DNA of 64,000 nt from PALSA-1004 sp041483135 (GCA_041483135.1 JBGPFE010000010.1:49395-113394); one strand, 5' to 3'. Shown: positions 8,919 to 17,733, counted from the first letter of the stretch. Numbers and translations are program-made. Notes: generated by a model not told the origin, from the sequence alone.

Positions 8919-11165
8919 TCAGGCCTGATAGCGGCCCGAATCGAGCAGCGCCTGCTTCACATACTCGGGCAGCATCGGCATCCGGCGCAAGCGCGTGCCG
9001 GTCAACTGGAATACCGCGTTGGCGATTGCCGGGGCGACCAGCGGGGTCGCCATCTGGCCGGCACCGGTCGGATGATTGTCGGTCGGCATCAGCTTGATGT
9101 GCATCGGCGGTATGTCGCGCATGCGCGGAACCTGATAGTCGTAGAAATTCGACTGTTTGACCGTACCGTCCTCGATAGTGATGCGCTCGGTCAGCGCGAG
9201 TCCGAGGCCGTACACAATCGAACTCTCGGTTTGCGCAATGACGTTGTCCGGCTGCACCGCAATGCCCGGATCGATCGTGAGCCAGAAATTGTGCACACGG
9301 ATCCGCCCGCTCGCGCGGTCAAGCGAAACTTCCGCCACAGCCGCGAGCTGCGTGCCGGTGTAATCGCAGTAGGCGAAACCAAGACCTCGCCCATCGCGCT
9401 TGCGGCCCCAGTCCGCCATCCGCGCCACTTCCTCGCACACCGCGCGCCCGCGTGGCTCTTTTTTCAGTAGCTCAAGTCGGAGCGCCACCGGGTCGATGCC
9501 GCGCTTGACCGCCACTTCGTCGAGAAACACCTCGCTCGCAAACTTGTTGGGCCCGACGCCGATCGCGCGCAGCGACGACGTGCGTATCCCCGTCACCTGC
9601 GACACCTGCTCGGCGAGCCGGTTCGGGATATCGTAGGTCTTGAGCTCGGTGCCGCGCATCGCGATGTTGTCGAGGCCTTTCAATTTCGCGCTGCGGACCG
9701 GATCCTGAAACGGCAGCACCTGATCGCACGCGACGCGTTGATGCAGCGCGATGACCTGGCCCGATGCATCGAGGCCCGCGCGCAGGTAATGCACGTAGAG
9801 CGGGCGGAAGCGGCCGTTATGCACGTCGTCTTCGCGCGTCCATAGCACCTTGACCGGCTTTTTCACTTCCCTGGACAACAACACGGAATCGACGACGAAC
9901 TCCTCGTCGCGATGGCCGCGGCGCCCGAAACCGCCGCCGAGCAGCATGCCGTGAAAAGTGACGCGGTCGGTCGCGATGCCGAGCGCCTTGGCGGCGGCAA
10001 CCACTGCCATCGGCTGGCTTTGCGTGCCACACCAGATTTCGACCGCGTCACCGGCCGGCGACACGGCGGCAACCGAATTGAGCGGCTCCATCTGCGCGTG
10101 ATACGCGTAATCGCAGCGGTACTCGCCCTCGACCACCGTCTGCGCCTGCGCCATTGCAGCCGGCGTGTCGCCGACTTTTTCCCATGCGAGCCCGGTGCGC
10201 GCGAGATCGCGTGCGGACGCAGCAAACGATGGGTAGGCAGCGACGTCGCCGTAGCCCCACGCTTTGGCATTGCGAGACCAGATCACCTTGAGCGCGTTCT
10301 TGGCCTTGAATGCGGCCCATGGCGTCTCGGCGAGCACGCCGACGCCATACGGCAATCGCACTAATTTGACGAGACCATCGACCTTGCGTGCGGCAGAGTC
10401 GTCGACCTGCTCAGGCGCGGCGCCCTCGACCGGCGCTCGCAGTATCGCGCCGTAGAGCATGCCCGGCACCTGCACGTCGATGCTGTACTGCGCCGAGCCG
10501 TTGACCTTGCCCGGCAACTCGACCCGCATCACATCCTTGCCGATAAGCCGGAACTCGCTCGTCTTCTTCAGTTGATCGGGTTTGATTTCAGGCGCCTTGG
10601 CGGGAATCTCGGCAAACACCGCTATCTCGCCGTAGCCCAACCGCCGCCCCGATTTCGCATGCACGACTGTGCTGGGCCCGGTTGCGAGCTCGCTGACCGG
10701 CACGCCCCATTGGCGCGCCGCATTGTCGAGCAGAACCTGCCTTACCTGCGCGCCGAAAGTGCGCAGCGCCTTGAAGTAACCGTTCACGGCGAAACTGCCG
10801 GCCGTGTACATGATGCCGCCGAAACCCGGATTGCCGTAGACGGCCTCGTTCGGCGGCGCCGGCACGACGCGCACCCTGGCCCAGTCGGCGTCGAGTTCCT
10901 CGGCAAGTATCAGCGGCAGCGATGTCAAAGAGCCCTGCCCCATCTCGGCCGCCGGAGACATGATGGCGATCGTGCCGTCCGTCGAAATCGTCACCCACGG
11001 ACTCGCCACGAGGTCCTTTGTCGCCGCGAGCGCGTCGCCGGTTGCGAAGCGCAACGCGGCCGGAACCCCGACTGCCACGCCGAAAGTGAAACCCGCCGCG
11101 CCGACCATGAAGCGACGCCGCCCCGGCACAAACTGTACGTTCTTCATCTGCACGTTGGTCTTCAT
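8919..11165 (-). CDS. Molybdopterin-binding large subunit, isoquinoline 1-oxidoreductase beta-like, Tat-exported
   Basis: This 748-residue protein belongs to the xanthine oxidase superfamily. The N-terminus contains GRRRFMVGAAGFTFG, a twin-arginine signal, so it is likely exported folded to the periplasm. Visible cofactor motifs include AEMGQGSLTSLP, HAQMEPLNSVAAV and LLGGGFGRRGHRDEEF. The small [2Fe-2S] partner is encoded just upstream. In related enzymes the catalytic Glu is in a GxGE motif near the C-terminus; here the match reads GAGQ (Q704), a possible change of the key base. GGAGG precedes the ATG at 11165. The open frame extends 251 codons further upstream, but this part only mirrors the small-subunit gene. 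There is no FAD subunit, as in IorAB. Confidence 0.88.
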   Translation of the reverse strand: MKTNVQMKNVQFVPGRRRFMVGAAGFTFGVAVGVPAALRFATGDALAATKDLVASPWVTISTDGTIAIMSPAAEMGQGSLTSLPLILAEELDADWARVRVVPAPPNEAVYGNPGFGGIMYTAGSFAVNGYFKALRTFGAQVRQVLLDNAARQWGVPVSELATGPSTVVHAKSGRRLGYGEIAVFAEIPAKAPEIKPDQLKKTSEFRLIGKDVMRVELPGKVNGSAQYSIDVQVPGMLYGAILRAPVEGAAPEQVDDSAARKVDGLVKLVRLPYGVGVLAETPWAAFKAKNALKVIWSRNAKAWGYGDVAAYPSFAASARDLARTGLAWEKVGDTPAAMAQAQTVVEGEYRCDYAYHAQMEPLNSVAAVSPAGDAVEIWCGTQSQPMAVVAAAKALGIATDRVTFHGMLLGGGFGRRGHRDEEFVVDSVLLSREVKKPVKVLWTREDDVHNGRFRPLYVHYLRAGLDASGQVIALHQRVACDQVLPFQDPVRSAKLKGLDNIAMRGTELKTYDIPNRLAEQVSQVTGIRTSSLRAIGVGPNKFASEVFLDEVAVKRGIDPVALRLELLKKEPRGRAVCEEVARMADWGRKRDGRGLGFAYCDYTGTQLAAVAEVSLDRASGRIRVHNFWLTIDPGIAVQPDNVIAQTESSIVYGLGLALTERITIEDGTVKQSNFYDYQVPRMRDIPPMHIKLMPTDNHPTGAGQMATPLVAPAIANAVFQLTGTRLRRMPMLPEYVKQALLDSGRYQA

Positions 11166-11235
11166 GCTCGCCGCCTCCGTTGCCAAATTGGTAATGCCAC
11201 GCACCTCATGTCGGCGGCCGGTGGCACTCGCTTTG

Positions 11236-11400
11236 CTGTCGATCCCCCTGCGGGGCGCGCCATCGGGTGGAAGAGGGCTCCCCTTGGGATCTGACCCCGA
11301 AGGCGCGCATGGGGACGAACTCGAGCGCGCCTCTGACTCACTGCGCGGTCGCATCCCCGAACATGGGGTCCCTGCTCCGCGCTTCGTTCGTCCCCTCGCC
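11236..11400. repeat. Composite palindromic repeat between the Mo-hydroxylase subunit genes
   Basis: The 242-base gap between the two subunit genes contains a left arm at about 11269-11311 (GGAAGAGGGCTCCCC, then TTGGGATCTGACCCC) and a right arm at about 11350-11390 (CATCCCCGAACATGGGG, then TCCCTGCTCCGCGCTTCG). The arms align with the element inserted in the sugar dehydrogenase gene at 46940-47091. The arms also carry internal CCCC/GGGG hairpins. Confidence 0.7.
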
Positions 11401-11407
11401 AGGTAGC

Positions 11408-11881
11408 TCACGCCAGCCCCTCCTTCGCGGCGCGCTCGATGGCGCGCACGATCCGCACATAAGTTCCGCAGCGGCATATGTTGGTGCTCATGTGTTCGAC
11501 GATCTGCTCGCGCGAGGGATGCGGAGTGTTCTTGAGCAAGTCGGCGGCACGCATGATCTGCCCCGACTGACAGTAGCCGCATTGCGGCACCTGCTCGGCA
11601 AGCCATGCTTTCTGCAGCGGGTGGCTGCCGTCGGCAGACAGCCCTTCGATCGTGGTGATGCTGCGGCCCGCCATGTCCTTCACCGGCAGCAGGCACGAGA
11701 ACACTGACTTGCCGTCGACATGCACCATGCACGCGCCGCATTGGCCGGCGCCGCACCCGAACTTCGTGCCGGTGAGTTTGAGTTGTTCGCGCAGCACCCA
11801 CAGGAGCGGCGTATCGGGAGCAGCGGTTACGGTTTGCCGCTTGCCGTTGATGGTGAGCGACGTGGTGGTCAGCTGCGACAT
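11408..11881 (-). CDS. [2Fe-2S] small subunit, isoquinoline 1-oxidoreductase alpha-like
   Basis: The 157-residue protein carries both cluster motifs of the family. A plant-ferredoxin-type CGAGQCGACMVH is followed by a downstream Cys in FSCLLPV, and the C-terminal domain has CGYCQSGQ and ICRCGTY. It moves electrons from the molybdenum centre of the large subunit to an external acceptor. GGAGGGG sits just before the ATG at 11881. It is the first gene of the two-gene unit; the 242-base gap to the large-subunit gene is unusually long for such pairs and is filled by a repeat. Confidence 0.93.
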   Translation of the reverse strand: MSQLTTTSLTINGKRQTVTAAPDTPLLWVLREQLKLTGTKFGCGAGQCGACMVHVDGKSVFSCLLPVKDMAGRSITTIEGLSADGSHPLQKAWLAEQVPQCGYCQSGQIMRAADLLKNTPHPSREQIVEHMSTNICRCGTYVRIVRAIERAAKEGLA

Positions 11882-12039
11882 GTTCCCCTCCTTCAGCGAC
11901 GGTGAAGTCGATTAACAACCTGTGGTGCCGGGTCTGCTCGCGCAGCCCGTAATTTTGTTTTGCCTCGGAGGTCTACCTGCACCCCCATTGTAATCCTGCT
12001 TCAGCCGACCCGGAATAGCCTACGGTGCTTGCCGTAAGA

Positions 12040-13029
12040 TCACTCGATCACTTGGTCGGCGCGCAGCAGAACCGACTGCGGGATCTTGATGCCGAGCGCC
12101 TTGGCAGTCTTGAGGTTGATGACCAGCTCGAACGTTGCCGGCTGCTCCACGGGCAGATCGGCGGGTTTGGCACCCCTGAGGATCTTGTCGACGAAGTAGG
12201 CGGCCCGTCGGTGCATGCCCGGGTAGCTTGGCCCAAAGGACATCAAACCGCCCGCCTCGACCAATTCCCGATACGCATTCACGCTCGGCAAGCGGTTTTT
12301 GGCGGCGAAGTCCATCATCCGCGCGCGGTTGTGCAGGAAGATACGATCCGCCAGCACGAGGAGCGCGTCCGGCCGCTCCTTGACGATTGCAGCAAATGCG
12401 CCCTCGAGTTCTTCCGCCTTCCCCACTGCCAGGGGCAGCACGTTTATTCGCATCGCCTGGGCTGCGGCGCGCACCTGCTTCATGGCGCTCGTATGAAATG
12501 CATTCACCGGGTTCCAGAATACGGCGACGTGCGAGAGTTTGGGACTCACTTCCCTGAGCAACTCCAACCGTTTCCCCTCCAGTTCCGGAGCGATTGAGCT
12601 CAATCCAGTGATGTTCCCACCGGGCCGCGCGAGGCTCGCGACGATACCCGTGCCGACAGGATCTCCTACCGCCACCATGACGAGAGGGGCCGACGTTGTC
12701 GCCTTCTTGACGGCAAGGGTGGCGGGCGTCCCGGCAGTCACGATCACATCCACCTTCATCGCGATCAGCTCGGCGATGAGGGCGGGAAAGCGTTCATACT
12801 TTCCTTCCGCCCAACGATACTCGATCAGGATGTTTCGTCCCTCGACATAGCCGAGATCACGCAATCCTTCGCGAAAGGGCCCGATGAGATTCGCCTCAAG
12901 GGCAGCGGTAGAGTTCCCCAGGAATCCTATCCGGGCAAATTTTGCCGGTTGTTGTTGGGCGAAACAGGCAAGCGGCGCTGCGAGTGCGCCTGCACCAAGT
13001 GCAACGATCAGTTTGCGGCGGCGGTTCAC
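12040..13029 (-). CDS. ABC-type substrate-binding protein (PF04392-like), third of a tandem triplet
   Basis: This 329-residue protein starts with RRRKLIVALGAGALAAPLACFAQQQ, a signal peptide with an RR-K element. It then has family motifs such as GFLGNSTAALEANLIGPF, GLRDLGYVEGRNILIEYR, VIVTAGTPATLAVKKATT, ARPGGNITGLSS and a C-terminal FVDKILRGAKPADLPVEQP. Proteins of this group resemble TrpX/LivK-like binding proteins for small organic solutes. It starts with GTG at 13029, which overlaps the previous stop as GTGA, so translation is coupled. No permease or ATPase gene is adjacent. Confidence 0.88.
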   Translation of the reverse strand: MNRRRKLIVALGAGALAAPLACFAQQQPAKFARIGFLGNSTAALEANLIGPFREGLRDLGYVEGRNILIEYRWAEGKYERFPALIAELIAMKVDVIVTAGTPATLAVKKATTSAPLVMVAVGDPVGTGIVASLARPGGNITGLSSIAPELEGKRLELLREVSPKLSHVAVFWNPVNAFHTSAMKQVRAAAQAMRINVLPLAVGKAEELEGAFAAIVKERPDALLVLADRIFLHNRARMMDFAAKNRLPSVNAYRELVEAGGLMSFGPSYPGMHRRAAYFVDKILRGAKPADLPVEQPATFELVINLKTAKALGIKIPQSVLLRADQVIE

Positions 13030-14081
13030 TCGACCACCTTGTCGGCGCGCGTCAGCAGTTCACCGGAAATTTTGACGCTGAGCGCGTTCGCGGTCTTGCG
13101 GTTGATCACCAGGTAATACCGCGTGGGCTGCTCGAACGGAATATCACCGGGTTTCGCACCCTTCAATATCTTGTCCACGAAAATCCCGGCGCGGCGGAAA
13201 TTTTCGATGGGATCCCTTCCATAGCTCATCAGGCCGCCGGCTTCGGGATATGCCGAGGATGGATAAATCGACGGCAGCCGGTGCTTGAGGGCGAGCCCGG
13301 CGATCTGAGCGCGCTGCGAAAACAGAAACGTATCGCCAAGAATGATCACGGCATCGGTGCGGTCGCGCACCATCGTCGCGAAGCCGAGTTCGATTTCGTC
13401 CGGCGTGCGCACACTCACCGGCAAGACCTGTTTGCCGGCCTGCCGTGCGGCGGCCTGGATGCTCAACAGCATCGGCGAGTGCGAGCCGCTCGCCAGGTTG
13501 CTGATCACTGCGATGCGCTTCAGTTTGGGAACCGCGACAATCAACAACTCGACCAGCTTCTGAACCGTATCACCGGTGCCGCTGGACAGGCCGGTGATGT
13601 TCCCGCCCGGCCGCGCCAGGCTGGCGGCAAAACCTTCGCGCACCGGATCGCTTGTGTTGGTGACGACGATGGGAATCGTGGCCGTCGCCCGATGCGCCGC
13701 TCGACTTCCAACTGTTCCTATTGACACGATTAGGTCTATCTTCTGCCGCACTAATTCCGCCGCGAACCCGTCCAGGCGATCCGCATTGCCGTCCGCGTAA
13801 CGCGCTTCGAGAACAAAATTCTTGCCCTCGACATAACCCTGTTCGCGCAGCCCTTGCATCAGCGCATCATACCTGCCGGAATCGACCGCCGATTGGCGCG
13901 AACCGAAGTCGAGATAAGCGATGTGCCAGACTTTGCCTTGTTGCTGAGCGAAGATGGCGAGTGGCGTTGTCAGCGCAGTTGCGCCAAGCGCGATCAGCAA
14001 TTTCCGTCGCGTTGAGCGGCGAGCATCGTCCGCTCCGACGCGGCGACGCAAGCCGGCATGCACATGTCCGGTCTTGCGCAT
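13026..14081 (-). CDS. ABC-type substrate-binding protein (PF04392-like), second of the triplet
   Basis: This 351-residue paralogue has a longer N-terminus (MRKTGHVHAGLRRRVGADDA) before the RRKLLIALGATALTTPLAIFAQQQ export signal. Shared motifs include GLREQGYVEGKNFVLEARY, IDLIVSIGTVGSRAAHRA, ARPGGNITGLSSGTGD and FVDKILKGAKPGDIPFEQP. The start at 14081 overlaps the upstream stop by one base (TAATG) and AAGGTG lies upstream. Internal in-frame starts closer to the RR motif are possible. Its ligand is unknown. Sequence divergence between the three copies suggests three related ligands rather than dose effects. Confidence 0.87.
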   Translation of the reverse strand: MRKTGHVHAGLRRRVGADDARRSTRRKLLIALGATALTTPLAIFAQQQGKVWHIAYLDFGSRQSAVDSGRYDALMQGLREQGYVEGKNFVLEARYADGNADRLDGFAAELVRQKIDLIVSIGTVGSRAAHRATATIPIVVTNTSDPVREGFAASLARPGGNITGLSSGTGDTVQKLVELLIVAVPKLKRIAVISNLASGSHSPMLLSIQAAARQAGKQVLPVSVRTPDEIELGFATMVRDRTDAVIILGDTFLFSQRAQIAGLALKHRLPSIYPSSAYPEAGGLMSYGRDPIENFRRAGIFVDKILKGAKPGDIPFEQPTRYYLVINRKTANALSVKISGELLTRADKVVE

Positions 14082-15073
14082 TACTCGATCACCTTGTCGG
14101 CGCTTATCAGGAGCGACTGCGGAATGGCGAGGCCCAGGGCTTTCGCGGTCTTGCCGTTGATAAACAATTCGAATTTCGTGGGCTGCTCAACCGGCAGGTC
14201 GCCTGGCTTGGCGCCTTTGAAGATCTTGTCCACGTAGGTTGCCGCGCGCCGGAAATTATCTTCGACGTGCTGCCCGTAGCTCATCAGAAGGCCAGCCTCG
14301 ACATAGTCCCGCCTCGTCGATATGGATGGCAGCCGATTTTTCGCCGCCAGTTGCGCGATCTGGCGTTGTAACTGGAAAAAAAGCGAGTCAGATGCCACGA
14401 TGACCGCCCCGGCGTTCTCCCGGGCCATCACGGAAAATGCGTTCTCGATCTCCTGCGGGGTCCGCGCTTCCACGGGCACGATCTTTATTCCGGCCCGCTG
14501 CGCCGCGGCCCGTACGTTCTTTAGTGTCGCAATATGCGCCGAGTTGCCCGGGTTAACCATTACGGCCACACGGGACAACTTGGGCACCATGCTTTGCAGC
14601 ATCTCCAGCTGCTTGGGGCTGAGGTCGGTAGAGATGCTCGACAGCCCGGTGATGTTGCCCCCGGGATGAGCCAGGCTTTTGACGAATCCGCTGCCGACCG
14701 GGTTGCTGGCATCTGCCATGACGATGGGAATGGTGGTGGTTACTTTCTGCACCGCGCTGGTGGCGGCCGTCCCTGCCGTCACGATGATGTCCACTTTCAG
14801 TTGGATCAATTCCGCCGCGAAGCCCGGCAGGCGCTGGGACTTGCCGTCGGCAAAGCGCCACTCGATCTCCAGGTTCTTCCCCTCGACATAGCCGAGTTCG
14901 CGCATGCCCTCCAGGAATTCTCTGTTCCGACCGGCATCCACTGCAGATTGGCGCGACAGTAAGTAGAGAAAACCGATGCGCCAGACTTTGCCTTGCTGTT
15001 GACCGATAGAGGAGAGCGGCGCAACGAGCGCACTCGCACCAAGCGCAACAAGCAGTTTGCGGCGATTGTTCAT
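14081..15073 (-). CDS. ABC-type substrate-binding protein (PF04392-like), first of the triplet
   Basis: A 330-residue exported protein starts MNNRRKLLVALGASALVAPLS. It shares GMRELGYVEGKNLEIEWRF, VDIIVTAGTAATSAVQKV, AHPGGNITGLSS and YVDKIFKGAKPGDLPVEQP with the next two genes. AAGGTGAC precedes its ATG. It lies 36 bases after the M24-fold gene on the same strand, so the peptidase-like gene and all three binding proteins probably form one transcript. This suggests that the binding proteins deliver a substrate for that enzyme, but nothing in the window shows which. Confidence 0.88.
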   Translation of the reverse strand: MNNRRKLLVALGASALVAPLSSIGQQQGKVWRIGFLYLLSRQSAVDAGRNREFLEGMRELGYVEGKNLEIEWRFADGKSQRLPGFAAELIQLKVDIIVTAGTAATSAVQKVTTTIPIVMADASNPVGSGFVKSLAHPGGNITGLSSISTDLSPKQLEMLQSMVPKLSRVAVMVNPGNSAHIATLKNVRAAAQRAGIKIVPVEARTPQEIENAFSVMARENAGAVIVASDSLFFQLQRQIAQLAAKNRLPSISTRRDYVEAGLLMSYGQHVEDNFRRAATYVDKIFKGAKPGDLPVEQPTKFELFINGKTAKALGLAIPQSLLISADKVIE

Positions 15074-15109
15074 AGCGTCACCTTGTGTGCTCGCAGTCTG
15101 TGATGCGCA

Positions 15110-16300
15110 CTACCCGACGCGAAACATACCACGCTCTGCCTTATGCAGGCGTTCGAAACCGGTTTTCGTGATCCGGATCAATTCTCCGACCTGCACGCCA
15201 GCGCTCTGATCGCGCGTTATGACATTAGGCTGCAAGACCACCGTCATGTTTTCTTGCAACGTCATATCGGGCAGCGGTCCCGCGGGACGGCTTTTGGTGC
15301 CGAGGATGGGCTGGAAGTAGCCGCCGCCGAAACCGTGCATCAGGTCGTCGCACACGGTGAAGCCCGCGTTCTCGATCACGCTCGCGGCGTCGATGATCTC
15401 CTGCATCGTCGTGCCGTGGCGGACGACCCCGGTTACGGCGTCGAACGCGGCTTCCGCGGTTTGATACAAGTCGCGGTAGAGCGGCGTCGGCTCGGCATCG
15501 ACGGTGAACGTGCGCAGCACCTGGCCCGCGTAGTCCCACCAGAACGCCGACAGCTCGCAGAACACGACATCTCCCGTCTGCACCTTGCGCGGCGAATGGT
15601 GCTGCGGCGGCACGTAGATATGCGGTTTCGCCATCGACGTGATGCCGAGGTAGTGAATCATGGTGGTGCCGCCGTGGCCGACCCACGCGCGCTCGATCTC
15701 GTTGCCGAGCTCGCGCTCGGTGCGGCCCGGCTTCGTTTCGCGCAGCAGCGCCGCCAGCCCCGCGTCGGAGAGCGCCGCGCCGATCCTCAGCCAGTCGATC
15801 TCTTCCTCGGACTTGATGGTGCGCAGCCGGATGTACTCCGCGTCGAGCCCGACCAGTTGGAAGTGTTCCTCGAGCAGCCGCCATTTGGCGACGGCCAGCG
15901 GCCCCATCACGCCGACCTTCTTCGCTCCGCGACGTTTCAATTCGGCGAGCGTTTTCTGTATGCCCTTATGTTCGCCCCACTCCACATCGATGCCGCGCGC
16001 GATCTTCTTGGCGAGCGGGAAGTGGTTGACCCACTCCACCCGCATCGACATCTTCACGCCTGGCTTGAAGATCACGTACGCCTCAACCGAGCCGGGCCAC
16101 GCCGTCACCCATTGCGGCGCGTTGCCGGTGCGGTGATCGGTCACGACCAGCAGGTGATCGACGCCGGACCTTTCCATCACGCCGGCCAGCAATTTGTGCC
16201 GGCGCGCGTACTCGGCATCCGAAAAACGCGGATACTCCATTTTCATGATCGCCTTGAGCCGCGGCTCAAGCTTGAGGTCGTTGACTTCGTTTGCAGCCAT
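15110..16300 (-). CDS. M24-fold (pita-bread) protein lacking metal ligands, creatinase-like
   Basis: The 396-residue protein has the creatinase N-terminal domain (about residues 30-155) and the pita-bread catalytic domain. GGGAGAAG before the ATG at 16300 fixes the start. Compared with aminopeptidase P, the five metal ligands are mostly absent by eye: first Asp is E249 (VVFCELSAF), second Asp is Q260 (AGQVLRTF), and the first and second Glu positions read Q357 (VVLQPNV) and G372 (VQVGELIRIT); the conserved His H322 (DLMHGFGGG) remains. This pattern recalls metal-free creatinase, a C-N hydrolase, rather than a metallopeptidase. It heads the operon with three ABC binding proteins. Confidence 0.85.
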   Translation of the reverse strand: MAANEVNDLKLEPRLKAIMKMEYPRFSDAEYARRHKLLAGVMERSGVDHLLVVTDHRTGNAPQWVTAWPGSVEAYVIFKPGVKMSMRVEWVNHFPLAKKIARGIDVEWGEHKGIQKTLAELKRRGAKKVGVMGPLAVAKWRLLEEHFQLVGLDAEYIRLRTIKSEEEIDWLRIGAALSDAGLAALLRETKPGRTERELGNEIERAWVGHGGTTMIHYLGITSMAKPHIYVPPQHHSPRKVQTGDVVFCELSAFWWDYAGQVLRTFTVDAEPTPLYRDLYQTAEAAFDAVTGVVRHGTTMQEIIDAASVIENAGFTVCDDLMHGFGGGYFQPILGTKSRPAGPLPDMTLQENMTVVLQPNVITRDQSAGVQVGELIRITKTGFERLHKAERGMFRVG

Positions 16301-16390
16301 TACTTCTCCCGATAAAAAGCCATCCGGAACCCATGAAACCGCCGATGGCATAGAAACAACGGCTGCCACCAGTAAACGCCGATCATCTGG

Positions 16391-16505
16391 GTGAACGAGT
16401 GAACAAGTGAATGAGTGAACCCCCTCACCCTAACCCTCTCCCCCGGTGACGGGGGAGAGGGAATCTTTTACTCGTTCACCCGTTCACCCCTTCACTCGTT
16501 CACGG
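16391..16505. repeat. Palindromic element with GTGAACGA-type mirrored arrays and a 12-bp GNRA hairpin (copy 1)
   Basis: A left array of GTGAACGA/GTGAACAA/GTGAATGA units is followed by CCCCCTCACCCTAA. A perfect 12-bp stem (CCCTCTCCCCCG at 16434-16445, loop GTGA, CGGGGGAGAGGG at 16450-16461) follows, and then a right array of TTCACCCG/TTCACCCC/TTCACTCG units. The core recurs at 25238-25265. It lies between the FMN oxidase and M24 genes. Immediately downstream is a copy of the CATCTGCGTTCATCGGTGG repeat (16511-16529). Confidence 0.85.
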
Positions 16506-16569
16506 GTTCCCATCTGCGTTCATCGGTGGCTTCATTTGATTTTCTCTGTGCTCTCTGTGCTCTCTGTGG

Positions 16570-17733
16570 CTATTTGTTCTCTTCAAAATACGGATACGCG
16601 CTGGTCGCGCTCGCCGGACGCACCGGCTGCGTCGGGCGCACCCACGACGGATTCAACTGATCGAGCGAGGTGACTCCCATCAGTCCGAGCGCCGTGCGGA
16701 TTTCAACGTCCATCAATTCGAGCATGCGCTTGAGTCCCGCCTCGCCGGCCGCGGCGAGCGCCCAGCCGAGCAATTTGCCGACGCCGACAGCACGCGCGCC
16801 GAGGCAGAGCGCTTTCACGACGTCGGTGCCGCGCTGCACGCCGCCATCCCACAGGATCTCGGCGCGGCCGTCCACCGCTTCCACCACTTCCGGCAGCACT
16901 TCGATCGTGGCCTGCGCGTGGTCGAGTTGCCGCCCGCCGTGGTTGGACACGTAAATGGCATCGGCGCCATGCTCGACGCCGAGCTTCGCATCTTCCGCGG
17001 TCGCAATGCCCTTGAGGATAAGCGGAAGCCGCATGCGCTCCTTCATCCAGATGAGATCGTCCCACTTCAGACCCATCTGGAACGACGGATCGCCGAAACC
17101 TTCGCGCACGTTGGCGCGGCGGATGATGTCGCGCTCGCGCCGGCCGTAGTAATTGCGGTCGACGCACACGCACAGCGCGCGGTAGCCCGCTGCCTTCGCG
17201 GTGTCGAGGATGTCCTCGACCCACTTGCGATCCGCCCGCACGTAGAGCTGGAAGATCAGAGGCTCGCGCACGGCAGCGGCCGTTTCGGCGACGCCTGGCT
17301 TCGCGGCGGTGCTGATGAATGCGGCAGTGCCGTGCGCGACCGCCGCCCGCGCAACATTGCGCGCCCCTTCCGGATGCACGAACCCGACGAAGCCGCCGAC
17401 CGGCGCGAGAAAGACCGGGCTCGCGAGCCGCTGCCCGAGCAACGTCGTTGTGATGTCGATCTTGCGCACGTCCACCAGCACGCGCTGGCGCAGCGCGAGG
17501 CTGTCGAGCGCCTGGCGATTTCTGGCGAGCGTCGTCTCGGAATCCGCGCCGCCTGAGAGGTGATCCCACAGCTCACGCGACAGGTTGCGCCGCGCCGCCA
17601 TCACGATTTCCTGCAAGGTCTGAAAATCCCGGGCTTCTGCCTGCCGGTTGCGCGGTCGCGTTGATTGCGGTAGCCGCGCCGGCTTGCGTCGCACCCGCTT
17701 GCGCGGTGCCGGCCGTCGACTGCTCTTCGCCAT
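16570..17733 (-). CDS. FMN-dependent alpha-hydroxy acid oxidase/dehydrogenase
   Basis: The 387-residue protein has the TIM-barrel pattern of glycolate oxidase and L-lactate dehydrogenase. Conserved active-site residues are Y164 (FQLYVRAD), D192 (CVCVDRN), K241 (LILKGI), H265 and R268 (SNHGGRQLD). The flavin phosphate site is VGVGKLLGW. It should oxidise an L-2-hydroxyacid to the 2-oxoacid. The position of substrate-binding Tyr24 of spinach glycolate oxidase aligns with H58 (WDHLSGGADSE), so the substrate may differ. A very basic extension covers residues 1-30 and is low-complexity, without a signal peptide. GGGAGAT precedes the ATG. Confidence 0.88.
   Translation of the reverse strand: MAKSSRRPAPRKRVRRKPARLPQSTRPRNRQAEARDFQTLQEIVMAARRNLSRELWDHLSGGADSETTLARNRQALDSLALRQRVLVDVRKIDITTTLLGQRLASPVFLAPVGGFVGFVHPEGARNVARAAVAHGTAAFISTAAKPGVAETAAAVREPLIFQLYVRADRKWVEDILDTAKAAGYRALCVCVDRNYYGRRERDIIRRANVREGFGDPSFQMGLKWDDLIWMKERMRLPLILKGIATAEDAKLGVEHGADAIYVSNHGGRQLDHAQATIEVLPEVVEAVDGRAEILWDGGVQRGTDVVKALCLGARAVGVGKLLGWALAAAGEAGLKRMLELMDVEIRTALGLMGVTSLDQLNPSWVRPTQPVRPASATSAYPYFEENK

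Noticed and set aside
11166..11918. Upstream extension of the Mo-hydroxylase large subunit by 251 codons
   Set aside because: It runs antiframe through the small-subunit gene and the repeat; the Tat signal and ribosome site mark the start at 11165.
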